The position numbers were made by a program, and so were the translations under genes. DNA of 64,000 nucleotides, from contig NZ_JONW01000007.1 of assembly GCF_000712075.1 (NCBI RefSeq), positions 248,001 to 312,000 of the forward strand, written 5' to 3'. Shown piece after piece: positions 34,801 to 42,586 of the stretch (the first letter of the stretch is position 1; every line of letters begins with the position of its first letter). This stretch comes from Caulobacter sp. UNC358MFTsu5.1 (GTDB lineage: Bacteria > Pseudomonadota > Alphaproteobacteria > Caulobacterales > Caulobacteraceae). The notes under the pieces are model-generated. The model was not told where the DNA came from. It worked only from the letters and a program-made list of their open reading frames with translations, and searched no databases.

Positions 34801-35071
34801 GATCCGCCTGCGGCCCATCCTGATGACGAGCCTCGCCTTCATTTTCGGGGTCCTGCCGCTGGCCATCTCGACCGGCGCGGGCGCCAACAGCCGCATCGCC
34901 ATCGGCACCTCGGTGATCGGCGGCATGCTGACGGCGACGATCCTGGCGATCTTCTACATCCCGCTGTTCTTCATCCTAGTGCGCCGCGGCTGGCGGGAAG
35001 GACGCAGGCATCTGGGCCACGGCGAGGAGCCGCCGGTCCCACCGGCCTCCGGCCAAGAGGAGCCCGCCTGA
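31853..35071 (+). CDS. RND efflux pump inner-membrane transporter (HAE1 family)
   Basis: 1072 residues, normal for AcrB/MexB homologues. It begins MLSRVFIDRPIFAWVIAIIVM, the usual first helix. TM4 carries the proton-relay Asp pair in GLVLAIGLLVDDAIVVVENV and TM10 the Lys in MGLAAKNAILIVEFAEQG. Porter domains include the swapped loop pieces typical of the trimer. A glycine-rich loop (SGGGGGGVNGQNTG) lies in the periplasmic part. The gene lies 6 bases after the adaptor and its TGA overlaps the next ATG, so all three components are made together. The drug range is unknown. Confidence 0.97.
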   Translation: MLSRVFIDRPIFAWVIAIIVMLAGAGAITRLPIAQYPDVAPPQVSVRATYPGASADAIQNSVTQVIEQSLTGIDGMLYFSSSSTSRGQVNITVTFEKGVDPDIAQVQVQNQVQQAVSRLPTQVQQQGITVRKSNPDNLLLVGVYDSTDKLTNQDVSDFLVSNLQDNLARTPGVGDINVFGAQYAMRVWLNPQKLASFGLIPGDVVTAIQNQNTEVAAGELGGQPVPDTQLLNATVTAQSRLQTAAQFANIVLKANANGANVRLGDVARVELGAENYNARSRVNGHPGAGIAVLLAPGADALKTAELVKAEVEKASKTFPPGLKFAYANDTTDFIKLSIEEVVKTLFEAIVLVVVVMFVFLQNWRATLVPAIAVPVVLLGTFAVFYLAGFSINTLTLFGLVLAIGLLVDDAIVVVENVERLMEENPGMSPREATIQSMNEISVALVAIALVLSAVFLPMAFFGGSTGVIYRQFSVTIVAAMVLSVLVALILSPALTTTLLKPKQHVDDREPRGWWARTFPAPTRWAHQGGRRFNDAFDDTARRYQGAVRSVIGRKGLFLAIYGLVAVLLAVLFVRLPTGFLPTEDQGSISLQMRLPAGATQGRTAQVQRQVERYFTDNETANVKTMFTVSGGGGGGVNGQNTGQGFLNFTDWKDRKGKENTADAIVARASSAFQGFRDAQVFALVPPAIRGLGQSDGFTMELLNSSGMSRADFNAARDKLLQAANNDPGLKSVRLTELPDVATFKVDTDAQKLASLGLTQADVNSTLSTAWGGRYVNDFVDRGRVKRVYVQGDAPYRSEPSDLSQWFVRGSAGQMAPFSSFSTTSWSQAPTTLSRFNGTPSYEFSGSAGDGGSSGQAMKRIQELAAQIPGVTIAWSGLSYQEQLSSGQAPLLYALSLLVVFLCLAALYESWSIPVAVLLVIPLGLVGAVLAVTLRGLINDVYLQIGLLTTMGLAAKNAILIVEFAEQGEKRGQPIMEAALDAARIRLRPILMTSLAFIFGVLPLAISTGAGANSRIAIGTSVIGGMLTATILAIFYIPLFFILVRRGWREGRRHLGHGEEPPVPPASGQEEPA

Positions 35072-36462
35072 TGCGCCGCGTCGTGACCCTGCTCGTCGCC
35101 TCGGCCGTCCTGGCCGGCTGCTCCATGGAGACGCCGTACGTGCGGCCGGCCTCGCCCGCGCCGGCGGCGTTCCCGTCCGGCGGCCCTTATCCGGCCCAGC
35201 CGGCCGAGGCGGCGACGTCGATCCGCTACGCCGAGGTCTTCACCGATCCGCGTCTGCGCACCCTGGTGGACCAGGCCCTGGCCAACAACCGCGACCTCCG
35301 CGTCGCCGCCGCCGACATCCTGGCGGCCCGCGCCCAGTACCGCATCCAGCGGGCCGACCGCTTCCCGCAGGTGGACGTGACGGGCCGCTACGCCCGCGCG
35401 GGCGACAACGGCCCGGACACGGGCTCGAACAAGGGCAACTCCTACTCGGCGCAGCTGGGCGTCACGGCGTTCGAGCTGGACCTGTTCGGGCGCGTGCGCT
35501 CGCTGACCGGCGCGGCCCTGCAGCGCTACATGGCCACCGAGGAGGCCGCCCGGGCCGTGCGCCTGACCCTGGTGGGCGACGTGGCCGAGGCCTGGCTGAC
35601 CTACGCCGCCGACGCCAGCCTGCTGCGCATCGCCGAGCAGACCGTCGCCAACGCCCAGCGCGGCGTCGACCTGACCCAGGAACGGCTGAGGGGCGGGGTC
35701 GCGCCCCGCACCGACCTGCGCCAGGCCCAGACCATCCTGGCCGCCGCCCAGGCCGACGTGGCCCGCCAGCGCGCGGCCGTCGCCCAGGACCTCAACGCCC
35801 TGCAGCTGCTGGTCGGCGCGCCGGTCGACGAGGCCCTGCTGTCGACCTCGATCGAGGAGGCCGCGCCCACCCTGACCCAGCTGTCGGCCGGGATCAGTTC
35901 CGATGTCCTGCTGCGCCGCCCCGACATCGCCGAGGCCGAGCACCAGCTGCGGGCCATGAACGCCGAGGTGGGCGCCGCCCGGGCGGCGCTGTTCCCGACG
36001 ATCTCGCTGACCGGGACGGCGGGCTACGCCAGCACGACCCTGTCGTCGCTGTTCAAGGGGGGAGCTTACAACTACGCGGTGGGCGGGGCGCTGACCTATC
36101 CGATCTTCCGGGCCGGCGCGGGTCGGGCCGGGGTGGCCTTCGCCAAGGCCGAGCGCGACGCGGCCCTGGCGACCTACGAGAAGACGATCCAGTCGGCGTT
36201 CAGCGAGACCGCGGACGCCCTGGCCCGCCTGGGCACGATCGGCGACGAGCAGGCCGCCGATCGCCTGCAGCTCGAGGCGGCGAGCGACACCTACACGCTG
36301 GCCAACGCCCGCTACCGGGCCGGCGACGAGTCGTTCCTGACCAGTCTGGACGCCCAGCGCACGCTCTACGCGGCGCAGAAGACGATGGTCGCCATCCAGC
36401 TGGAAGGCGCGGTCAACCGGGTCGACCTCTACCGGGCCCTCGGCGGCGAAACGGCGCCGTGA
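35071..36462 (+). CDS. Outer-membrane efflux channel lipoprotein (NodT/OprM family)
   Basis: 463 residues from the ATG at 35071, which shares its A with the pump's TGA. The signal peptide ends with the lipobox LAGC. Typical repeats of the TolC-fold family appear twice: DPRLRTLVDQALANNRDLRV and RAARALFPTISL-type segments, with GVTAFELDLFGRVRSLTGAA, LRRPDIAEAEHQLRAMNAEV and GGALTYPIFRAGAGRAGV. It forms the outer-membrane trimeric duct of the RND pump encoded just upstream. Confidence 0.96.
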   Translation: MRRVVTLLVASAVLAGCSMETPYVRPASPAPAAFPSGGPYPAQPAEAATSIRYAEVFTDPRLRTLVDQALANNRDLRVAAADILAARAQYRIQRADRFPQVDVTGRYARAGDNGPDTGSNKGNSYSAQLGVTAFELDLFGRVRSLTGAALQRYMATEEAARAVRLTLVGDVAEAWLTYAADASLLRIAEQTVANAQRGVDLTQERLRGGVAPRTDLRQAQTILAAAQADVARQRAAVAQDLNALQLLVGAPVDEALLSTSIEEAAPTLTQLSAGISSDVLLRRPDIAEAEHQLRAMNAEVGAARAALFPTISLTGTAGYASTTLSSLFKGGAYNYAVGGALTYPIFRAGAGRAGVAFAKAERDAALATYEKTIQSAFSETADALARLGTIGDEQAADRLQLEAASDTYTLANARYRAGDESFLTSLDAQRTLYAAQKTMVAIQLEGAVNRVDLYRALGGETAP

Positions 36463-36468
36463 GGCGAC

Positions 36469-36515
36469 GGTCCGGGAAGATCCGTTCCTTCGAGGAAGGG
36501 CGACCTTCCCGAACC
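36469..36515. terminator. Stem-loop between convergent efflux and DUF1501 genes
   Basis: Arms GGTCCGGGAAG (36469-36479) and CTTCCCGAACC (36505-36515) pair with one mismatch, and an inner CTTCGAGGAAG lies between. Position between converging genes suggests a shared terminator, though no T-run follows. Confidence 0.4.
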
Positions 36516-36561
36516 TAGGCCGCCGAGGCCGCGACCCCAGGGGGCGCGGCCTCGGGCCGGA

Positions 36562-37920
36562 CTATCCGAAGAGCGGCACGGGACCGCGCCCGCCGCCGTT
36601 CCAGGTCGACCAGTTGGGGAAGACGTACGGCATGTCGCTCGCGCTGACGCCGTACCACTGCGCGATGGCGCCGATGTACTCCTCGACCGCGATGCTGGGG
36701 ATCCAGCGCCCGTCCGTATTGGCGTCCTCCGGGCCGCCGAAGGTGGTGTCCGGGTAGCGCCCGTGGACCTTGCGCGAGGCCAGGGCCGCGCCCAGAACCA
36801 GATGGTTCGAGCCCCAGGCGTGGTCGGTGCCGCCGTTGCTGTTCGGTTTGAACACCCGGCCGAAGTCCGACATCGTGAAGGCGGTCACGTTGTTGGCCAG
36901 GCCCAGGGCCTTCATGGCGTTGTAGAAGCCGGCCAGGGCCATCGCCAGATCGGCGTAGAGCGTACTGTGCGTCGCCAGTTCGTTGGCGTGGGTGTCGTAT
37001 CCGCCCTGGCTGACGAAGAACGTCTGCTTGGCGTGACCCAGGGTGTTGCGCGCCTCGATCATGCGCGCGGCGCGCAGGAGCTGCTTGGCGATGTCGCTGG
37101 TCAGGGCCGCGCCGGTGGTCGGGTTCTTGAAATACTGGTCGACCGTCGAGCTGGCGGTGCTGATGATCGTGTCGGCCGTCCGGGCCTGGGCGTAGGCCGA
37201 GGACATGCCGCGACCGGTCAGGTCGGTGACGGCGCCGAAGGCGGACGTGTCGGCGAAGACGTCCAGGGCGGCCTGGCGCGCCTTCACCGGGCCGTCGGGC
37301 GGGCTGGTGGCGTAGCCGTAGCGCGAGATGCCGCCGGAGGAGGGCAGGACCAGCGGCGAGGCGGTCCTGCCGATCAGGGCCAGCTGCGAACCGGCGACCG
37401 AGATCAGGGCCGGCACGTCGGTCTGCACGGCCTTGTCCAGGATGCGCCCCATGAACCCGTCCAGGTTCTTCTCGCGCACCCGCATGCCCTGCCATTCGTT
37501 CTGCTGGTCCTCGTGGGACATCAGGTTCAGCGGGCGCAGGTCGGGACGGCTCTGGAACAGGCTCTTGGTGAGGGGCTGGTAGAGCGTGCCGGTGTTGAGC
37601 ACCGCGCTCAGCGCGCCTTCGTCCCAGGCGGTCTTCAGCGGCGCGAAGGCCGGATGCAGCGCGAAGGCCGTGCCGGTCAGCGGCATCAGCGTGTCCTGCT
37701 TCAGCGCGATGGCGCCGCGCTGGCTGGCGTAGGCCGTGTATCGGCTGTCGTTGGGCACCACCATGTTCCAGGCGTCGTTGCCGCCGAACAGGAAGACCCC
37801 GACCATGGCGCGGTAGGTCGAGGTGTCCGCGAGGGCGGCGGTGACGCCGAGGTGGGCCAGGGCGGCGGTGGCGGAGGCGCCGGCGAGCAGCCGGCCGAGA
37901 TCGCGACGGGAAAGGGTCAT
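36562..37920 (-). CDS. DUF1501 family protein, Tat-exported
   Basis: 452 residues. The N-terminus MTLSRRDLGRLLAGASATAALA is a twin-arginine signal. The DUF1501 features are VGVFLFGGNDAWNMVVPNDS near the start, LMSHEDQQNEWQG, FFVSQGGYDTHANELATHS and TMSDFGRVFKPNSNGGTDHAWGSNH towards the C-terminus; the last carries the Asp/His residues that resemble an alkaline-phosphatase/sulfatase-like metal site. Function of the family is poorly known. It starts 5 bases after the DUF1800 gene, and this pairing is common across Gram-negative bacteria, suggesting a joint exported function. Confidence 0.93.
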   Translation of the reverse strand: MTLSRRDLGRLLAGASATAALAHLGVTAALADTSTYRAMVGVFLFGGNDAWNMVVPNDSRYTAYASQRGAIALKQDTLMPLTGTAFALHPAFAPLKTAWDEGALSAVLNTGTLYQPLTKSLFQSRPDLRPLNLMSHEDQQNEWQGMRVREKNLDGFMGRILDKAVQTDVPALISVAGSQLALIGRTASPLVLPSSGGISRYGYATSPPDGPVKARQAALDVFADTSAFGAVTDLTGRGMSSAYAQARTADTIISTASSTVDQYFKNPTTGAALTSDIAKQLLRAARMIEARNTLGHAKQTFFVSQGGYDTHANELATHSTLYADLAMALAGFYNAMKALGLANNVTAFTMSDFGRVFKPNSNGGTDHAWGSNHLVLGAALASRKVHGRYPDTTFGGPEDANTDGRWIPSIAVEEYIGAIAQWYGVSASDMPYVFPNWSTWNGGGRGPVPLFG

Positions 37921-37925
37921 GGCGG

Positions 37926-39641
37926 TTACCGATCGACCTGGAATTGCGGGGAGGTGGCCAGCACGTAGAGCGCGGCCTGGGCGCGCTTGCGGGCCTGGAG
38001 CGCCGCATCCGCGTTGTTGATCTTCATCGCCGAGATCAGCGCGTTGCGCTGGGCGCTGGTCATTGTGCCGTTCAGGAACACCAGATCGAGGCGATCCAGC
38101 AGCTTGTCCTGGTCGGCCGCGAGGGCTTCCCAGTCGGACCACGGGAAGGTGGTGCCGGTGGTGCCGGGAATGGCCGCCTGCGGTTTGAACTCCGTGCGCA
38201 CCGTGTCGCCGTTGATCGTCCAGTCGTAGACGATGTTGTGACGGGCCAGGACGGTGGCCGTGGTCATCAGCTTGCCGGCCGGGCTGACCAGGCCGGCGCT
38301 CTGCGCCAGGGGGTAGTCGTAGGGATAGAAGTTGAACACCGACGGGGCGCGGAACGGCATCTGCCCCAGCACCGCGTCGCGGTAGTAGAAGGCGTAGCCG
38401 TCGGTCTGGACGCCCAGGGCCCGGCCGAAGCTGGTGAAGAACAGCACCGGCTCCTTGACCTTGCCCGGGTTGGGCGCGGTTCCGCGCGCCTCGGAGTCCG
38501 TCAGGATCGCCTTGATCACCGCCTTCATGTCGCCGCGCACCCCGGCGCCGTTGTTGGTGAACACCGCCGCGACCCGACCCACATAGGCGGGCGAGGGGTT
38601 GGCGATCACCAGCTGCTGGATCAGCCGCTTGGAGATGAAGGGAGCCGTGTTGGGGTGGTTGAACACCGCGTCGACGACGGCGTCGACATTGGCCTGCGGC
38701 GAGGCTCCGGCCGCGACCGTCGCGCCGAGGAAGGTCTTGGCGCCCGTGTCGACCCGCGAGGTGTTGACCACCATCGGCTTGGAATAGTCGAGCTTGGTCC
38801 CGTCGGTGGTCGGCGCGCCGTCGATGCGGGCGTAGGTCCAGCCGCATAGCGCCCGGGCGACCTCCTTGACGTCCGCGGGGCTGTAGGTGGCGATGACCTG
38901 GCCGCCGGCGTCCAGTTGCGGGCTGCCGTCCTGGTTCAGCATCACGGTGCCGATCGAGAACAGCTGCATCAGTTCGCGGGCGTAGTTCTCGTTGGGCTGG
39001 GTCTTGTTGCTGTCGACCATGTCCAGGAAGTTGCCCATGAACGGGTTCAGGGTCGTCTGGGCCAGGATGTCGCGATAGTTGCCGAAGGCGTTCGACAGCA
39101 GGATCTGGTTGAAGGTCGCCAGACCGGCGGTGGTGTGCACCTCCAGGTCCGAAGCCACCACGATCTGCGACAGGGCGAAGGCCACGCGCTGGCGCAGCTG
39201 GTCGTCCTTGCCCATGGCGTCGGCGTAGAACCGCATGGCCATCGGCGTGGCCGAGAAGTTGTCGCGGTTGCAGTTGGTCAGGTCCTGACCGGTCAGGCCC
39301 TGGGCGGTGCAGAAGTTGGTCGCCACCGGCTTGGCCGCCAGGTCCGCGTAGGTGCTGGCGTTCAGCGTGAACTGCTCGTCGATCCAGGCTTCCGGGGTCT
39401 TCAGCGCCACGATGTGGTCGATGAGCGCCGGGGTCGGGCCGAACGTCGCCTGCTTGGCCAGGCGCGAGGCCTCGGCCGGCGTGATCGCCGCGGGTGCGGC
39501 GGCCGCCATGCGGACGCTCGCCTCGCCCTGGGCGGACGACGTCGCGCCTCCGCCGCCGCTGCTGCCTCCTCCTCCGCCGCAGGCGGCGAGGAACAGGGCC
39601 AAGGAAAGACCGGCTCCGGAGCTAAGATACTTGTTACGCAT
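37926..39641 (-). CDS. DUF1800 family lipoprotein
   Basis: 571 residues from the ATG at 39641 (GGGGA about 8 bases upstream); the frame is open to 39800 but that part is low complexity. MRNKYLSSGAGLSLALFLAAC is a lipoprotein signal with lipobox FLAAC, followed by a Gly/Ser-rich tether. DUF1800 motifs: EASRLAKQATFGPTPALIDH, RQRVAFALSQIVVASDLEV, NENYARELMQLFSIG, ALCGWTYAR and FISKRLIQQLVIANPSPAYV. The function of the family is unknown. It is 70 bases downstream of virB11 in the same direction and is coupled to the DUF1501 gene. Confidence 0.93.
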   Translation of the reverse strand: MRNKYLSSGAGLSLALFLAACGGGGGSSGGGGATSSAQGEASVRMAAAAPAAITPAEASRLAKQATFGPTPALIDHIVALKTPEAWIDEQFTLNASTYADLAAKPVATNFCTAQGLTGQDLTNCNRDNFSATPMAMRFYADAMGKDDQLRQRVAFALSQIVVASDLEVHTTAGLATFNQILLSNAFGNYRDILAQTTLNPFMGNFLDMVDSNKTQPNENYARELMQLFSIGTVMLNQDGSPQLDAGGQVIATYSPADVKEVARALCGWTYARIDGAPTTDGTKLDYSKPMVVNTSRVDTGAKTFLGATVAAGASPQANVDAVVDAVFNHPNTAPFISKRLIQQLVIANPSPAYVGRVAAVFTNNGAGVRGDMKAVIKAILTDSEARGTAPNPGKVKEPVLFFTSFGRALGVQTDGYAFYYRDAVLGQMPFRAPSVFNFYPYDYPLAQSAGLVSPAGKLMTTATVLARHNIVYDWTINGDTVRTEFKPQAAIPGTTGTTFPWSDWEALAADQDKLLDRLDLVFLNGTMTSAQRNALISAMKINNADAALQARKRAQAALYVLATSPQFQVDR

Positions 39642-39711
39642 GCACAATTCCCCGATCACGCCCCCGGCGGAGGCGCGCTGAAAGTGGAAACGAAGGCGGT
39701 GAAGGCGGCCG

Positions 39712-40707
39712 CTATCGATCGATGAAGAGGATCTCCCTGACGGCGCGGACGCCGCCTTGGCGGTGAAGCTGGACGAAGACGTCGACGACGCGCTCGACAT
39801 GGTCGATCACGTCCTGGCGTCGCAGGTTGGCGCCGGCCTGGAGGGCCATCAGCGCCAGTTGTTCGACGGCCCCGCGCGGGTCGTCGGCGTGGACCGTGGT
39901 CATCGAGCCCGGGTGGCCGCTGCTGACCGCGCGCAGGAAGCTGAAGGCCTCCGCGCCCCGGAGCTCGCCCAGGATGATGCGATCCGGCCGCAGACGCAGG
40001 GTGGCCTGGAGCAGGTCCTCGACCCCGATCCGCGCCTCGCCCTGTTCGCCCCGCACGGCCACCAGGCCGACGGCGTTGGGGTGGACGAGACGGATTTCCG
40101 GGGCGTCCTCGATCAGCACCAGCCGCTGGTCGAGCGGAACTTCCTTCAGGAGGGCGTTGAGAAAGGTGGTCTTTCCGGTGGAGGTGCCGCCGCTGACCAC
40201 GATGTTCTTGCCCGCCCGCACGGCGGCGGACAGGAAGCCCTGGACGTCGCCGGCGTCGAGCATCGCCCGCAGCGCCGCGTCGGGCCTGGTCGGCGGCGTC
40301 GTGGCGTCGGCGAAGGCGCCGGCCCGAGCGTAGTCGGCCAGGGACAGGTCCGAGACCACGTGCTTGCGGATGGCCATGGCCATGCCGCCGCGCGTGGCGG
40401 GGGCGGCGACGATCTGGACGCGCGCGCCGTCGGGCAGCACCGCCGAGAGCAGGGGATGCTCGCGGCTGACGCCCTGGTGCGACAGGCTGGCGACCTGGCG
40501 AGCCAGCCGCCACAGATTGGTCTCGTCCAGGGCCGGGAGGTCGATGCGCTCGACCGCGCCGCCCAGCCGCTCGACCCACAGTTCGCCCGGGCGGTTGACG
40601 TAGAGGTCCGTCACGCCCGGCTCCGCCAGCCACGGGGCCAGAGGCGCGAGATAGGCCTCCAGATAGACGCCGGCGCCGGGCTGGGATTGGAGGGCGTGGA
40701 TCGTCAT
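39712..40707 (-). CDS. virB11: Type IV secretion ATPase VirB11
   Basis: 331 residues. The N-terminal domain (EPGVTDLYVNRPGELWVE) is followed by a RecA-like ATPase with Walker A GGTSTGKT (about 173-180), an Asp/Glu box LVLIEDAPEIRL, Walker B-like RIILGELRGAEAFSFLRA and a His box GHPGSMTTVHADDPRGAVEQ. These are the standard VirB11 hexamer motifs. Its ATG overlaps the virB10 stop as ATGA. It powers substrate export or pilus assembly together with VirB4. Confidence 0.96.
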   Translation of the reverse strand: MTIHALQSQPGAGVYLEAYLAPLAPWLAEPGVTDLYVNRPGELWVERLGGAVERIDLPALDETNLWRLARQVASLSHQGVSREHPLLSAVLPDGARVQIVAAPATRGGMAMAIRKHVVSDLSLADYARAGAFADATTPPTRPDAALRAMLDAGDVQGFLSAAVRAGKNIVVSGGTSTGKTTFLNALLKEVPLDQRLVLIEDAPEIRLVHPNAVGLVAVRGEQGEARIGVEDLLQATLRLRPDRIILGELRGAEAFSFLRAVSSGHPGSMTTVHADDPRGAVEQLALMALQAGANLRRQDVIDHVERVVDVFVQLHRQGGVRAVREILFIDR

Positions 40708-41825
40708 GAGCCCGGGTTCCGCACGCCGGAGAAGTCGAGGTCGCGGGCGACGAAGATCGTCACCGGCGCGCCCTGCGGCGTCTGGATGGTCGGGGAGGTC
40801 GTGCTGGGCTTGGCCGAGTTGGCGAGGTTCGCCGCCTCGGTGGCCGAGCCGATGTAGATCTGCGAATTGGTGTGGACGTTGCTGACCGCCGCCACGCCGG
40901 CGTTGAGCACCGACATCAGGATCGAGCCGCCGAAGCGCGTGAAGAAGTGGCGGTCGACCTTGCCCTCCAGGCCGCCCCGGCCCAGCGGGTCGGCGGCGGG
41001 CGAGCCGATTTGGATGGTCACGCCGTCGGGACGGATCACCCGGGTCCAGATCACGAAGACCCGCGACGCGCCCAGGGCCACGCCGGATTTGTACTGGCCG
41101 ATGACCCGGCTGCCGCGCGGGATCAGGATGGTCGAGCCGTCGAAGCTCTTGACGTCGCGGGTGACCATGGCCCGGGCCAGGCCCGGCAGGTCGGAGTTGA
41201 TCGCCGTTTCCATGACCGCCGGGATCACCGCGCCCTGCGGCACGACGGCGTCCAGGTTCTGCATGGCCGTGGCCTTGGCCGGGGCCGCCTCGTCCAGGCC
41301 GACGCGGTCGGCGAAGCGTTCCTCCGCGTTCAGGCCGTCGAACTTCACGGCTGAGGGCGCGCCGGACTCGGCGCTGGCCTTGACCAGCATCGCCGGACGC
41401 TCGCCGCCGCCGAAATCGACCACCAGGGCCGGGGCGCGGCGGCGGGCGCTCAGGTCGATCGCCGCGCCGGTCGCCGTCGCGCTCATCGGCGGTAGGGGCG
41501 AGGCCGAAACCGGCGCGCTGTTGTCGACCGTGAACTGCGGGGCGGGCACGGCGTAGAGCGGACCCCTGGCGACGGGCGCCGGCGCGGGGGCGGCCGCCGG
41601 CGTCGCGACGATGGCGGCTTCCATTCTTTGCGGGCGCGTCTTCGCGTCGGCGCGATGGCTGGACATCCAGGCGAACAGGGCCAGTCCCATCACCCCGAAG
41701 CCGGCCAGGATGGCCAGATTGGAGACCCCGGGGCCGCGCGCGACCAGCGGACGGGCCTGGGCGTCGGCGGCGGCCAGGTCCTCGATCACGTCGGGGGACT
41801 GGCGGGGATCGAAGTCCTGGGTCAT
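40704..41825 (-). CDS. virB10: Type IV secretion core protein VirB10
   Basis: 373 residues. A short cytoplasmic N-terminus is followed by one membrane helix (NLAILAGFGVMGLALFAWM), a Pro/Ala-rich periplasmic linker (TPAAAPAPAPVARG) and the conserved TrbI/VirB10 C-terminal domain: LDAVVPQGAVIPAVMETAIN, LARAMVTRDVKSFDGSTILI, PRGSRVIGQYKSGVALGASR and GLEGKVDRHFFTRFGGSILM. It spans the envelope in the T4SS core. Start and stop overlap neighbours by 4 bases each. Confidence 0.96.
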   Translation of the reverse strand: MTQDFDPRQSPDVIEDLAAADAQARPLVARGPGVSNLAILAGFGVMGLALFAWMSSHRADAKTRPQRMEAAIVATPAAAPAPAPVARGPLYAVPAPQFTVDNSAPVSASPLPPMSATATGAAIDLSARRRAPALVVDFGGGERPAMLVKASAESGAPSAVKFDGLNAEERFADRVGLDEAAPAKATAMQNLDAVVPQGAVIPAVMETAINSDLPGLARAMVTRDVKSFDGSTILIPRGSRVIGQYKSGVALGASRVFVIWTRVIRPDGVTIQIGSPAADPLGRGGLEGKVDRHFFTRFGGSILMSVLNAGVAAVSNVHTNSQIYIGSATEAANLANSAKPSTTSPTIQTPQGAPVTIFVARDLDFSGVRNPGS

Positions 41826-42586
41826 CGGGCTTTCCCCACGGGAGCGCCAAAGGCGTCGTTGGTGATCACGGCCTGGGCCTTGTCGCTGCGCAGGACGAAA
41901 CGGGGCGCGAGTTGATCGACGACCAGGTAGCCGTCCTTGACCACGGCGTTGGCCAGGCCTTCGACGCCGTCGGCGCCGACGATGAAGATCGCCGGCAGGT
42001 CGATCTGGGCGGGCCAGGCGAAATAGGTCGAAGCGCCGTCGTCGAACACGCGGGCCGGCTGCAGCGCCGGCGCGCCCCGCAGGCTGTAGGCGGTGTTGCG
42101 GGCCACCGGCGCCGGCTTGACCGGAGCGGCGGCCACGGCGATCGGCGGGGCTTCCGGGTAGCGGAAGCGCACCACATAGGCGGCGTCGGCGGTCGAGGCC
42201 TTGGCCGGGGCGACGGCCAGCTCGAACACGTAGCGGCGGCGATCGGTGACCACGGTCATGTTGGTGGCCGGGGCGCGGTCGACGGGCTTGAGGAACAGCA
42301 GGTTGGCGCGCTTGTTCGGCGTCACCTGCCAGCCCATGGCGTCGCCGATCGAGACGTTCTCGATGCGCTCGTCGGGGCCGAACTCCAGCATGGTCTGGAA
42401 GCCCATGAAGCCGGTCAGGCGCTGCACGTGGTCGGGGCTGTAGGCGAACGTGCGGATGTGCGGATCGGCCCCTTGGGCCAGGGCCGGAGCGGCCAAGGCG
42501 GATAGGGCGATCGACAGGGTCGCGATCGGGAAGGCGAGGCGCGGGCGCTTCACGGCGAGGACTCCGATACGGGGGCAGGCGGTCAC
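41822..42586 (-). CDS. virB9: Type IV secretion core protein VirB9
   Basis: 254 residues from a GTG at 42586 overlapping the virB6 TGA (GTGA); a second GTG at 42553 would give a shorter signal peptide. The signal ends near APALAQG. VirB9/TrbG features: GADPHIRTFAYSPDHVQRLT, EFGPDERIENVSIGDAMGWQ, ANLLFLKP and the C-terminal ARVFDDGASTYFAWPAQ with APRFVLRSDKAQAVITN. It forms the outer-membrane layer of the core complex with VirB10. The usual VirB7 lipoprotein partner gene is absent here. Confidence 0.95.
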   Translation of the reverse strand: MTACPRIGVLAVKRPRLAFPIATLSIALSALAAPALAQGADPHIRTFAYSPDHVQRLTGFMGFQTMLEFGPDERIENVSIGDAMGWQVTPNKRANLLFLKPVDRAPATNMTVVTDRRRYVFELAVAPAKASTADAAYVVRFRYPEAPPIAVAAAPVKPAPVARNTAYSLRGAPALQPARVFDDGASTYFAWPAQIDLPAIFIVGADGVEGLANAVVKDGYLVVDQLAPRFVLRSDKAQAVITNDAFGAPVGKAR

